Assembly (NCBI GenBank): GCA_963829705.1
Contig: CAWHJN010000005.1
Location: forward strand, 992,001-1,056,000
DNA: 64,000 nt
Direction of reading: 5' to 3'
DNA from: CAWHJN01 sp963829705
GTDB taxonomy: Bacteria; Bacteroidota; Rhodothermia; Rhodothermales; BA12
Part shown: positions 49,061-57,928 of the stretch, piece after piece
Numbering within the stretch: position 1 is the first letter of the stretch
Layout: each line of letters starts with the position of its first letter
Notes under the pieces: model-generated
The model's database searches: none
Seen by the model: the letters and a program-made list of their open reading frames with translations, nothing else
Told to the model about the DNA's origin: nothing
Position numbers and translations under genes: made by a program

Positions 49061-51889
49061 CTAACCAACCAGCATGGGCACGCGCAGCAGGGCCTGTTCG
49101 AGCGCGTCCTTGCGGAGCGGCTTGGGCACGTAGTCGTCCATGCCGGCGGCCAGCACGTCCTCGCGGTCGCCCGCCAGCGCGTTGGCCGTCAGCCCGATGA
49201 TCCACGGGTGCGGCGCGGGGGTTTCGTGGATCGCGGCGGTGCAGGTGTAGCCGTCCATCTCGGGCATTTGCACGTCCATGAAGACCACGTCGTACGGCTG
49301 CGCGGCCAGCTTTTCGAGCGCCTCGATGCCGTTCGCGGCCACGTCGGCGGTCAGGTCTATCGTTTCGAGCATCCGCAGGAGCACGCGCTGGTTGACGCGG
49401 TTGTCCTCGACGATGAGCAGGCGCAGCCCGGCGAGGTGCTCGGCGGGCGTGAGCGTCGCGGCCTCCGCGTCTGCGGGACTTTCGGCGAGGGGCTGCGCGA
49501 GCGGCAGCGTCACGGTGAAGGTGAACGTCGAGCCTTCGCCCGGGGTGCTCGTCGCGCCGATGGTGCCGCCCATCAGGCCGATGAGTTGCTTCGAGATGGC
49601 CAGGCCGAGGCCCGTGCCGCCGTAGCGCTTCGTGCGTGACGTGTCGAGCTGGTTGAAGCGCTGAAACAGGCTGTCGAGTTTGCCTTCGGGGATCCCGATG
49701 CCCTGGTCCTCGACGGCGAAGGTGAGCGCGGCGGCGTCACCTGCTACCGCCGACGCCGTCACGCGCAGCGTCACCTGCCCTTCTGGGGTAAACTTGATGG
49801 CGTTCGAGAGCAGGTTGAGCAGCACCTGCCGTAGCCGCGCATCGTCGCCTACGACGCCCTCGGGCACGCTAGGCGCGACATCGAGCACGAAGTCGAGGTT
49901 TTTCTCCCGCGCCTTGAAACAGACGAGGTCGAGCGACTCGCGCGCCAGCGTGGCGGGGCAGAAGCGTTCGGGGGCCAGGTCGAGGTGGCCCGCTTCGATC
50001 TTCGACAGGTCGAGGATGTCGTTGATGAGCGTCAGCAGGGTGTCGCTCGATGCTTGCAGGATGTTGACGTACTCGCGCTGCGCGTCGGTGACGGCGGTGC
50101 TGTCGAGCAGCTGTGCCACGCCAACGATGCCGTTGAGGGGCGTGCGGATTTCGTGGCTCATGTTGGCCAGAAAAGCACTCTTGGCCCGGTCGGCCGATTC
50201 GGCCTGCGCGCGGGCGTCCTTCAGCGCCTCCATCGTTTCCACGCGCGCGGTCACGTTGCGCGACGTCGTTTGGAGCTGCGTGACCGCGCCCTCGGCGTCG
50301 TACACGGGGTCGGTGAGCGTTTCGAACCAGAGGTAGTAGCCGTCGCGGTGCCGGATGCGGTAGGTGATGAACGGCTCGCTCGCCTCTTCGCCCGTCAGCA
50401 CGGGCATGTGCGAGGCGGTGCGGATGCGTTCGAGGTCGTCGGGGTGGAACAGCGCGTACGGGGTCGTGCCGAGGAGTTCGCCGGGCGCGTAGCCGAGCAG
50501 CGGCTTCACCGACGGGCTGATCCACTGGTAGGTGCCGTCGGGGGCGTGGAGGCACACGAGGTCCTGCATGCTCTCGGCCACGAGGCGGAAACGCTCCTCG
50601 CTCTCGCGCAGCGCGTCGAGGCTCTGCTGCTGCAACAGCGCCGCCGCGACCCACTGGCCCAGCAGGTGCATCGTCTCGATGTCTACGTCGGTGAACGGCT
50701 CGTGCGGCAGGAGCGACGAGAACGCCAGCGTGCCGTACTTCTGGCCGCCCACGAAGAGCGGCATGCCGATGTACGATTCGACCCTGTACCTCTCGTAGGC
50801 TGGCAGCACGCACATCTCCGACGTGCTGATGTGGTGTTCGGCCACGATGGTGTTGCCCTCTATCGTGCGCGAGCAGATCGTGTCGCCGAGCGGAAACGTC
50901 GTGCCGGGGGGCATCGGCATCTCGTCGGGGGTGAGGGCGCTGACGACCGTGAAGACGTCGTCCTCGACGAAACTGAGCACGCCGATCTCCATGCCGAACA
51001 GGTCGGCGGTGCGCCGGAGGGTCTGCTCGATGAGGTCGTCGAGCGGCACGTCCTGCTGCGTCGTGACCTCGTAGAGAAACTGCATCCGCTCCTGGCGCAG
51101 GCGCAGAAACGATTCGCGCTGCCGCGCCTCGGTGACGTCGGTGAAGTACACGGCCAGCCCGCCCTCGAAGGGGTAGGCGCGCACCGAGTACCAGGCGTTG
51201 AGGCTGGGGTAGTACTCCTCGAAGCTCACCGTGTCGCCCGCCGCGATGGCCTCGTGGTACTGATAGTAAAAATCGGTGTCGATGGCGTCGGCGTAGAGGT
51301 CCCACAGGCCGTGCCCGATGAGTTCGGCGGCGCTTTTACCCAGAATCACCTCCGCCTGCGTGTTGACGCGGGTGAAGAACCACGCATCGTCCACGACGAA
51401 CATGGCGTCGGTGATGCTTTCGAGGATGCGCTGCGTCCACGCCTGGCTCTCGGCGAGTTGCTGCTCGGTGGCGCGGCGCGCGGTGATGTCTTCGGAGATG
51501 AACAGCAGCTTGTGCGCGTCGGGCGTGGGGCCGTCCATGCGGACCTTGCGGGTCTGGAAGCAGCGCATCTCGCCCCGAGCGGCATCGAAGATTTCTTCGG
51601 CTATGAGCGCGGGCTGGCCGGTGAGGAGCACGTGCCGGTCGGCGGCGTCGAGCGGTGCGGCGTCGCCGGTGCCTGCCAGTTCGGGGCCGGTGCTGCCGAG
51701 GAGCGCTTCCACAGGCAGACCGAAGGCGTCGGCGGCAGCCTGGTTGGCCACCACGTAACGACCGTGCGCGTCTTTGACGGCGACGCGGTTGGGAGAGGCG
51801 TCGATGACCTGGCGCAGGAGGGCTTCGGACGCGGTGGGCGCGCCGCGAAGGCCACGCAGCAGCGCTGCAAGGCGGGAGCGGAGGGACAT
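49061..51889 (-). CDS. Hybrid sensor histidine kinase (PAS-PAS-GAF-PAS-HisKA-HATPase-REC)
   Basis: A 942-residue cytoplasmic sensor with no membrane segment. From the ATG at 51889: PAS (VIDASPNRVAVKDAHGRYV, about 35-150), PAS (about 160-280), a GAF domain (about 300-450, with LPAYERYRVESYIGMPLFV), PAS (about 465-585), the H-box LANMSHEIRTPLNGI, N-box NLLSNAIKF, G boxes DQGIGIPEG and GTGLGLAIS, and a C-terminal receiver (VEDNRVNQRV, VFMDVQMPEMDGYT, LPKPLR-type Lys in YVPKPLR). The upstream-extended form from 51982 adds unsupported residues. Such kinases often act through phosphorelays; no HPt or regulator gene is adjacent. Confidence 0.93.
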   Translation of the reverse strand: MSLRSRLAALLRGLRGAPTASEALLRQVIDASPNRVAVKDAHGRYVVANQAAADAFGLPVEALLGSTGPELAGTGDAAPLDAADRHVLLTGQPALIAEEIFDAARGEMRCFQTRKVRMDGPTPDAHKLLFISEDITARRATEQQLAESQAWTQRILESITDAMFVVDDAWFFTRVNTQAEVILGKSAAELIGHGLWDLYADAIDTDFYYQYHEAIAAGDTVSFEEYYPSLNAWYSVRAYPFEGGLAVYFTDVTEARQRESFLRLRQERMQFLYEVTTQQDVPLDDLIEQTLRRTADLFGMEIGVLSFVEDDVFTVVSALTPDEMPMPPGTTFPLGDTICSRTIEGNTIVAEHHISTSEMCVLPAYERYRVESYIGMPLFVGGQKYGTLAFSSLLPHEPFTDVDIETMHLLGQWVAAALLQQQSLDALRESEERFRLVAESMQDLVCLHAPDGTYQWISPSVKPLLGYAPGELLGTTPYALFHPDDLERIRTASHMPVLTGEEASEPFITYRIRHRDGYYLWFETLTDPVYDAEGAVTQLQTTSRNVTARVETMEALKDARAQAESADRAKSAFLANMSHEIRTPLNGIVGVAQLLDSTAVTDAQREYVNILQASSDTLLTLINDILDLSKIEAGHLDLAPERFCPATLARESLDLVCFKAREKNLDFVLDVAPSVPEGVVGDDARLRQVLLNLLSNAIKFTPEGQVTLRVTASAVAGDAAALTFAVEDQGIGIPEGKLDSLFQRFNQLDTSRTKRYGGTGLGLAISKQLIGLMGGTIGATSTPGEGSTFTFTVTLPLAQPLAESPADAEAATLTPAEHLAGLRLLIVEDNRVNQRVLLRMLETIDLTADVAANGIEALEKLAAQPYDVVFMDVQMPEMDGYTCTAAIHETPAPHPWIIGLTANALAGDREDVLAAGMDDYVPKPLRKDALEQALLRVPMLVG

Positions 51890-52016
51890 GGCGTAGGGCA
51901 GAAAAGCATTCCCCGCACTGCGGAACGTTTTTACCCTCGCAGGCCGAGGAGGGCACGTTCCAGAGGGGTTCGCGGCTTCCATGCAAGCACGTTGCCACGT
52001 CGCCCCCGCCGGGGGG

Positions 52017-53894
52017 CTACGATTCTACGTCGCCGCGCAGGTGCCGCACGCGCCGCCGCACGTCGGGCAGCAGGAGCGAACCGGGATACGTGGCGAGCAG
52101 CCGCGTGAGCGTCTCGAGCGCGGCGGCCCCGTCGTGGAGGTCGTGCTCCTGGATGTCAGCCAGTTCCAGCAGGCTGCGGTCGGCGAGGTAGGAGATGGGA
52201 AACTGTGCGCCGAAGCCGTCGAGCAGCGCGGCGGCCTCGTCGGTGCGGCCCACCTCGCGCAGCGCCTGGGCGCGCAGGAAGGTCGTCTCGTCGGCCAGGT
52301 TGTGCCGGGGGAAATCGCGCAGCAGCGCGTCGAGCGTGTCGAGCGCGGCGGCGTGGTGGCGCTGGCGCACCAGCAGGAGGGCGCGTGCGTAGCGCTGGAG
52401 TGGCGTCGAGAGCGAATCGGGTCCGCCGTTCTCGATGAGCAGCACCGTCAACCCGATCGCGTCGTTGGCGGTGTCGGTGGAGGTGTTGTCGTTGAGGATC
52501 TCGACGAGCGTCTTGGCCGACTCGAACTCGCCGCGGTAGAGGTGCAGGAGGGCGCGCTCGTAGCGCGTGCGCTCGGCGAGGTCGCCCACGCGCAGCGTCT
52601 CCTCGAGCTGGGCAAAGGCGAGGTCGGCGTCCGAGAGGTCACCGCGCAGCACGGCGGCGCGGCCCAGGTCGTAGGCGGCTTCCTCGCCGGCGGCGCTGCC
52701 CGCGTAGTTCTGCGCCACCTGGCGGAGCAGCGGCTCGGCCTTCGCGGGGTCGTGAAAGACATCGAGGTAGAGCCGGCCGATGCGGCGCTGCACGTCGGGC
52801 AGCAGGGGATGGAGCGGGTGCGCGGTGGCGAAGCGCTCGTAGTGGCCGAGGGCCTGCGCGTAGTGGCCCGGCTCGGCACCGGGCCCGGCATCGGGGACAC
52901 GCTCGCCGGTTTCGCGGGCCCACGCCTCGTGCAGGCGGCCCAGTCCGTAGAGCGCCTCGGGCGCGGTGGGCGCGTCGGGGTAGCGCGTGAGCACCTCGCC
53001 GTAGGCCTCCAGCGCGGGCGCGTACGCCCCGGCATCGACGGCGGCCTGGGCGAAGACGAACAGCGTCTGTCCCTGCTCGCGCTCCATCCGATCGATGGCG
53101 CGGACAGAGGCGAGGGCAGCGTCGTAGTCGCCTTTTTCCATGTGCAGCCACGCCAGCCACTCGCGCAGCGCCCGGTCCAGCGGCGCGCGCCGCACCCGCG
53201 CCTCCACGACCTCGAGGGTGGGGCCGACGGCCTCGCCCGTCTCGGTGAACCGCGCCAGCCGGCTCTTGACGAACCCGAGTTGCCGTGGGTCGCGCTCGAC
53301 GAGGTCGGCGTAGAGCGCGGCGGCGTCCTTGTGGCGACCGTCGAGGCTGTAGAGATAGGCGAGGTCGAAGGTGAACAACTCGTCGCTCTCGATGCGGTCG
53401 CGCGCCTGTTCGAGCACCCCGATGGCGTTGCTGAACAGGCGGTGCTCGAGCATCGAGGCGTAGACGACCTGGTAGACGCCAGGATCGTCGGGCTGCAGGG
53501 CGATGACGGCATCCCACGCCTGGAACGCTGCCTGTTCGTCGCCCTGGAGGTAGAGCAGCGAGGCGCGGTCGGCGAGGAGCGTGGGGTCGGAGCGGCCCGC
53601 GAGGCGCGTGTCGAGCAGGCGGAGGGCGTCGTCGTAGCGTTTCTGGGCGCGGTAGGCGTCGAGGAGTTTCTGGTAGTAGAGCAGCGTCGTGGGCTGCGCG
53701 GCGTAGAGGTCTTCGAGCAGGCCGATGGCGCGGTCGTACTGCCCGCCGCGCAGGTACGCCTCGGCCAGCCGGAAGCGCGCGGCGTCGGAGCCCGCGGCTT
53801 CCGTTTCCTCGGGCGCGGGGTCGGGGACGACCTGTGCCCGTGCGGCGAACGGCGCGAGCACGGCGGCGACGAGCAGCAAGAGGACGACGCGCAT
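52017..53894 (-). CDS. Exported tetratricopeptide-repeat protein
   Basis: A 625-residue protein with a signal peptide (LLLLVAAVLAPFAARAQ) and at least a dozen TPR units along its length, for example FRLAEAYLRGGQYDRAIGLL, YYQKLLDAYRAQKRYDDAL and APALEAYGEVLTRYPDAP; the later ones have the YbgF/tol-pal style (EALYGLGRLHEAW). TPR arrays build protein-binding solenoids, so an envelope scaffolding role is likely, but no partner is evident. It starts directly at a heptad tract with no spacer and is divergent from dxr, 336 bp away. Confidence 0.85.
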   Translation of the reverse strand: MRVVLLLLVAAVLAPFAARAQVVPDPAPEETEAAGSDAARFRLAEAYLRGGQYDRAIGLLEDLYAAQPTTLLYYQKLLDAYRAQKRYDDALRLLDTRLAGRSDPTLLADRASLLYLQGDEQAAFQAWDAVIALQPDDPGVYQVVYASMLEHRLFSNAIGVLEQARDRIESDELFTFDLAYLYSLDGRHKDAAALYADLVERDPRQLGFVKSRLARFTETGEAVGPTLEVVEARVRRAPLDRALREWLAWLHMEKGDYDAALASVRAIDRMEREQGQTLFVFAQAAVDAGAYAPALEAYGEVLTRYPDAPTAPEALYGLGRLHEAWARETGERVPDAGPGAEPGHYAQALGHYERFATAHPLHPLLPDVQRRIGRLYLDVFHDPAKAEPLLRQVAQNYAGSAAGEEAAYDLGRAAVLRGDLSDADLAFAQLEETLRVGDLAERTRYERALLHLYRGEFESAKTLVEILNDNTSTDTANDAIGLTVLLIENGGPDSLSTPLQRYARALLLVRQRHHAAALDTLDALLRDFPRHNLADETTFLRAQALREVGRTDEAAALLDGFGAQFPISYLADRSLLELADIQEHDLHDGAAALETLTRLLATYPGSLLLPDVRRRVRHLRGDVES

Positions 53895-53936
53895 GGGAAA
53901 GGGGGAGGTGGGAACGCGGAACGGGGAGGATGGACG
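53895..53936 (-). repeat. Six-unit heptad leader abutting the TPR gene start
   Basis: On the coding strand: CGTCCAT, CCTCCCC, GTTCCGC, GTTCCCA, CCTCCCC, CTTTCCC, then ATG with no spacer. Confidence 0.65.
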
Positions 53937-53958
53937 TAGGGCGTGCCGCGGCGCGCCC
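53936..53958. repeat. GTAGGGCG palindrome
   Basis: GTAGGGCGTGCCGCGGCGCG then CCC, palindromic except two positions, centred on CCGCGG. Confidence 0.6.
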
Positions 53959-53980
53959 AGCCGAACGCCGGTGGCCCGTT

Positions 53981-54005
53981 GGTAGGGGCACAATTCCTTG
54001 CGCCC
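53981..54005. repeat. GGTAGGGGCACAATTCC element, left copy
   Basis: Left arm of a 24-bp inverted repeat with 54148-54173 (22 of 24 bases match). It is also internally palindromic (GGGGCACAA / TTGCGCCC). Confidence 0.65.
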
Positions 54006-54076
54006 TGTTGGAATGCGGGGTGTGGAAAAGCAACGAGGCGCGGCGTGGTTTGTTGTCGGCCTGCGGATGCGGTGCG

Positions 54077-54097
54077 GCGTGTCGCTGCGCCCCTACC
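54077..54097. repeat. GTAGGGGCGCAG element, reverse orientation
   Basis: Minus strand reads GGTAGGGGCGCAGCGACACG then CC; stem GGCG/CGCC at the ends. Confidence 0.45.
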
Positions 54098-54112
54098 TTC
54101 CATGCCAGCGGC

Positions 54113-54132
54113 GGACGCGCCACGGCACGTCC
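54113..54132. repeat. GGACGCGCC quasi-palindrome
   Basis: GGACGCGCCACGGCACGTCC, palindromic except at the centre and two stem positions; lacks the GTAG flank. Confidence 0.4.
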
Positions 54133-54147
54133 CTGCGTTCCGCCAAC

Positions 54148-54173
54148 GGGCGCAAGGAATTGCGCTCCTACCC
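54148..54173. repeat. GGTAGGAGCGCAATTCC element, right copy
   Basis: Reverse-oriented partner of 53981-54005; internal stem GCGCAA / TTGCGC around GGAA. Confidence 0.65.
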
Positions 54174-54192
54174 TGCGGTGCTGCTCAGCGTA

Positions 54193-54227
54193 AACTTCCA
54201 CGTTTCCACTTTCGACTTCCCACTTTC
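54193..54227 (+). repeat. Heptad leader of dxr
   Basis: Five units (AACTTCC, ACGTTTC, CACTTTC, GACTTCC, CACTTTC) then CCC and the ATG at 54231. Confidence 0.65.
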
Positions 54228-54230
54228 CCC

Positions 54231-55388
54231 ATGCGCCTCGCCGTCCTCGGCTCCACCGGCTCCATCGGCACGCAGACGCTCGATGTGGCGCGGCTCTTTC
54301 CCGAAAAACTGCGCGTGACGGCCCTCGCGGCGCACCGCAACACCGAACTGCTCGAAAAGCAGGCGCGGGAATTCCGCCCCGAGGTCATCGCCATCGGCAG
54401 CGAGGCAGACGCGCGGACGCTCCAGAGGTCGCTGGTGGGCACGGGCATCGAGGTGCTGCACGGGCCGGACGCGCTCGCCGAGATCGCCCGGATGCCCGGC
54501 GTCGATACCGTCGTGGCCGCCGTCGTGGGCGCGGCGGGGCTGGCATCCACGTTCGCGGCGGTGGAGGCGGGCAAAAACGTGGCGCTCGCCAACAAAGAGT
54601 CGCTCGTCGTCGGCGGGGCGCTCGTGACGGCGAAGGCGCGCGAAACGGGCGCGGTGCTGCTGCCCGTCGATTCCGAGCACTCGGCCATCTTCCAGTGCCT
54701 GGTGGGCGAGCCGCCCGAGCGCGTCGAGTCGATCACGCTGACCGCCTCGGGCGGCCCGTTCCGCACGCGCGAGGTCACCACGTTCGACGCCATCCGGCCC
54801 AGCGAGGCGCTCCGTCATCCCAACTGGTCGATGGGCGCGAAGATCACCATCGACTCGGCCACGATGATGAACAAAGGGCTGGAGGTCATCGAGGCACACT
54901 GGCTCTTCGGCGTCGCGCCCGAGAAGATCGACGTCGTCATCCACCCGCAATCGGTCGTGCATTCGCTCGTGACGTTCGTGGACGGCTCGGCGAAGGCGCA
55001 ACTGGGCGTGCCGTCGATGGTGGTGCCCATCCAGTACGCGCTCACGTACCCCGACCGCTGGCCCGCGCCGCACGCCCGGCTGGACTGGACGACCGTCGGC
55101 GCGCTCGACTTCGCCGCGCCCGAGGCGGCGCGCTATCCGTGCCTCGGGCTGGCCTACGCCGCGCTGCGCGAGGGCGGCACGGCTCCGGCTATCCTCAACG
55201 CGGCCAACGAAGTCGCCGTCGCGCACTTTCTCGACGGGCGTGTGCGTTTCACCGACATCGCCCGCATCGTCGAAAAAACGCTGGTGGGCATCGCCTCCGA
55301 AGAGGCCGCGTCGCTCGATGTGCTCGCCGCTGCCGACGCCCGTGCGCGGCGTTTCTCCACGGAACTCGCCGCCCAGCGCATCATATAG
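54231..55388 (+). CDS. dxr: 1-deoxy-D-xylulose 5-phosphate reductoisomerase
   Basis: Second enzyme of the MEP isoprenoid pathway, NADPH- and metal-dependent; 385 residues. LGSTGSIGTQTLDVA is the nucleotide loop; ALANKESLVVGG, PVDSEHSAIFQCL (metal Asp and Glu), SGGPFR, HPNWSMGAKITIDSATMMNKGLE and ILNAANEVAV complete the signature. First gene of the envelope/isoprenoid operon; rseP follows after 73 bp. It supplies precursors for UppS and the polyprenyl synthase at 29435. Confidence 0.97.
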   Translation: MRLAVLGSTGSIGTQTLDVARLFPEKLRVTALAAHRNTELLEKQAREFRPEVIAIGSEADARTLQRSLVGTGIEVLHGPDALAEIARMPGVDTVVAAVVGAAGLASTFAAVEAGKNVALANKESLVVGGALVTAKARETGAVLLPVDSEHSAIFQCLVGEPPERVESITLTASGGPFRTREVTTFDAIRPSEALRHPNWSMGAKITIDSATMMNKGLEVIEAHWLFGVAPEKIDVVIHPQSVVHSLVTFVDGSAKAQLGVPSMVVPIQYALTYPDRWPAPHARLDWTTVGALDFAAPEAARYPCLGLAYAALREGGTAPAILNAANEVAVAHFLDGRVRFTDIARIVEKTLVGIASEEAASLDVLAAADARARRFSTELAAQRII

Positions 55389-55461
55389 CGCCCGCTATTC
55401 GCGGCACGCCCCACCCAATCCCTCTGCGCGTGCCCGCACGAGGTTTCTCAATTCTCCTCGC

Positions 55462-56891
55462 ATGGATTTTATCGTCGGTTTGCTGCCTTTTCTGGGCTCG
55501 GTGCTGCTCGCCATCATGATCCTCGTGTTCGTCCACGAGATGGGGCACTTTCTCGCCGCCAAGCTTTTCGGGATGCGCGTGGATCGCTTCTCGGTGGGCT
55601 TTCCGCCCAACCTGCTCAAGAAGAAGATCGGTGAGACGGAGTACGTGCTGGGGGCGACGCCCCTCGGCGGCTACGTCAAGATCGACGGCATGGTAGACGA
55701 GAGCCTCGACGCCGAAAACCTCGCCTCCGACCCGCAACCGTGGGAGTTTCGCGCCAAGCCCGTGTGGCAGCGCATCGTCGTGATCACCGCGGGCGTGATT
55801 TTCAACATGATCCTCGCGTGGGTCATCCTGACGGGCCTGAAGGCGACTTACGGCGAGGCCTACGTGCCCGTCGAGAACATCGAGGGCGTCTACGTGACGC
55901 CCGACTCGCCGGCCTATGCCATCGGCCTCCGCACCGGCGACCGCATCGTGTCCGTCGGCGGTGAGCCGCTCACGCGCATGGACGACCTGCTCAAGCGTCT
56001 GCTGATGACCGACAGCCTCACCGTCGCCGCCGAGCGCAGCGGGCAGGTGCAGGTGTTCGCCGTGCCGGAGGACATGATTACGCAGTTGAACCGCTCGGAG
56101 GGGAAGCTGGGCGTCTGGGCCGACCCGAACCTCGCGGGCGACGTCGTCGCGGGCTCGCCCGCCGACGCGGCGGGCCTCCAGAAAGGCGACCGCATCGTGC
56201 AGGTCGGCGCGCAGCCCGTGGCCTACTGGCAGCAACTCACCGAAGCCGTGCAGACCGTCGGCGGCGCGGCCACGCCCGTGCGCTTCTACCGCGCCGACAC
56301 GCTTGCCGCCACCACGCCCGACACCGCGCGCGTGCGCGAGATCGCCCGTGACGCCGAAGGGCGCACCTACGAAACCACACTCGTAGCCGAGAAGGCTGAG
56401 GGCGATTCGCTCTACCGCATGGGCATCTTTCCGCCCGACCAGAAGCAGGTAAATGCGTTTCTGGGCGTTCGGCAGCAGCGCTACGGACTGGGCGAGGCGA
56501 TGGTGGCCGGGCCTGGGCGACACGTGGGAGATGACGGCGATGATCGGCACGAGCCTCAAACGCATCTTCACCGGGCGCGACAACTTCAAGGAAAACCTGG
56601 GGGGCCCGGTGGCGGTGGCACCGCGCTACCGGCGACGCGCATCCGCGCAGGGCTGGGACGCTTTCTGGAGGCATCGTGGCGATGCTCTCCATCACGCTCG
56701 CCATCATGAACATCCTGCCCATCCCCGCGCTCGACGGCGGTCACCTCGTCTTTCTCATCTACGAAGCCATCGTCCGCCGCGAGCCGTCGCTGAAATTTCG
56801 GATGGTGGCGCAGCAGATCGGTATGGCGGTGCTGCTGCTCTTCATGGTCTTTCTCATCTTCAACGACACGCTCAAGCTGTTCAATGGCTAA
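55462..56891 (+). CDS. rseP: RseP/site-2 zinc metalloprotease, with two +1 frameshifts
   Basis: Intramembrane protease that cleaves anti-sigma factors and remnant signal peptides. From the ATG at 55462: VFVHEMGHFLAAKLFGM (HExxH), GATPLGGYVKIDGM, a membrane helix, and two PDZ domains (around 56080-56330). The frame breaks at 56512-56513: one extra C in GGGCCTGGG turns GLGDTWEMTAMIGTSLKRIFTG into another frame. A second break near 56669 (TGGAGGC, one extra base) precedes MLSITLAIMNILPIPALDGGHLVF, which holds the third metal ligand (LDGGH) and runs to TAA at 56891. Every conserved block is present once, in order, so a normal gene with two indels fits best. Confidence 0.9.
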
Positions 56892-57032
56892 AAGGGTTTC
56901 GCCAGCGGGGACATGGAGCGGCAGCAGAGGCAGCACATTTCTGTTTTCCGACTCAGCGCTCTGGACTCGCCATGGAAAATTGAGCGTTGACGAATTGACC
57001 ATTATTCCCTCTCGCGGCCCGAAAGCGCGCGT

Positions 57033-57040
57033 TACGTTGT
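57033..57040 (+). promoter_or_regulatory. Possible internal promoter before uppS
   Basis: TACGTTGT, two bases off TAnnTTTG, only 4 bp before the ATG at 57045. If used, the transcript would be nearly leaderless. Confidence 0.3.
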
Positions 57041-57044
57041 CCGA

Positions 57045-57851
57045 ATGTCCTCTTCTCCCCACACATCGCTCGCGCCGGACGTGACGGCGGGTTCTGCCGA
57101 AGACGCAGCGCGGCAGGAAGCGCTGAAAGCCTCGGGCGCGATTCCTCAGCACATCGCCATCATCATGGATGGCAACGGGCGCTGGGCGCAGGCGCGGGGG
57201 CAGCACCGCTTCATCGGCCACCACGAGGGCGTCGTGTCGGTGCGCGACGTGACCGAGGCGGCCGTCGAGATCGGCGTCGAGCACCTGACGCTCTACACGT
57301 TCTCGACCGAGAACTGGCACCGCCCCCAGCCCGAGGTGGAGGCGCTGATGGCGCTGCTGGTGGAAACCGTCGCCAAAGAGCGCGAGACACTGCTCCGCAA
57401 CGGCGTCCGCCTCAACGTGCTGGGCGATCTGTCGGCGCTGCCCGAGGCATGCCGCGACAGCCTCCGCGCGCTCATGGCCGAGACGGACAGTCTCCACCGG
57501 ATGACGCTGCATCTCGCGCTCTCGTACAGTGGCCGCTGGGAGATCGCCCGCGCCGCCCGCCGCATCGCCGAAGAGGCCGCCGCAGGCACGCTCGACCCGC
57601 AGGCCGTCGACGAGGACTTCTTCAACACCTATCTCGACACCGCCGAGTTGCCCGACCCTGACCTTCTCATCCGCACGGGCGGCGAGATGCGGATCTCCAA
57701 CTTCCTGCTCTGGTCGATTGCGTACACCGAACTGTACGTCACCCAGAAACTCTGGCCCGACTTCCGGCGCGCCGAACTCTACGAGGCCGTCCGCGACTTC
57801 CAGGGCCGCGACCGCCGCTTTGGCCGCGTTCCGGCTGCCTCGCGCGGCTGA
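57045..57851 (+). CDS. uppS: Undecaprenyl diphosphate synthase (cis-prenyltransferase)
   Basis: Makes the C55 lipid carrier for peptidoglycan and O-antigen; 268 residues. IAIIMDGNGRWAQARG holds the catalytic Asp and phosphate loop; GHHEGVVSVRDV, LTLYTFSTENWHRP, LHLALSYSGRWEIARA and the C-terminal block PDPDLLIRTGGEMRISNFLLW, all typical. About 30 N-terminal residues precede the conserved part. It lies in the dxr-rseP-uppS-bamA order common in Bacteroidota and Proteobacteria. Confidence 0.97.
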   Translation: MSSSPHTSLAPDVTAGSAEDAARQEALKASGAIPQHIAIIMDGNGRWAQARGQHRFIGHHEGVVSVRDVTEAAVEIGVEHLTLYTFSTENWHRPQPEVEALMALLVETVAKERETLLRNGVRLNVLGDLSALPEACRDSLRALMAETDSLHRMTLHLALSYSGRWEIARAARRIAEEAAAGTLDPQAVDEDFFNTYLDTAELPDPDLLIRTGGEMRISNFLLWSIAYTELYVTQKLWPDFRRAELYEAVRDFQGRDRRFGRVPAASRG

Positions 57852-57928
57852 CGCGGCGCGCAATATCCTTTCGGGCGGTGCCGTTTGCTCTGCGCGCCAC
57901 CTCCCGCCGTCACCCTTCTGCCTTTTTG

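Larger units (their letters stand above)
53895..54230. other. Divergent intergenic mosaic of repeats, no gene seen
   Basis: 336 bp between the TPR gene and dxr: a heptad tract at each end (53895-53936, 54193-54227), each oriented toward its own gene, and five palindromes between. Remaining sequence (about 54010-54070) shows nothing recognisable. No promoter element is obvious. Confidence 0.6.
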
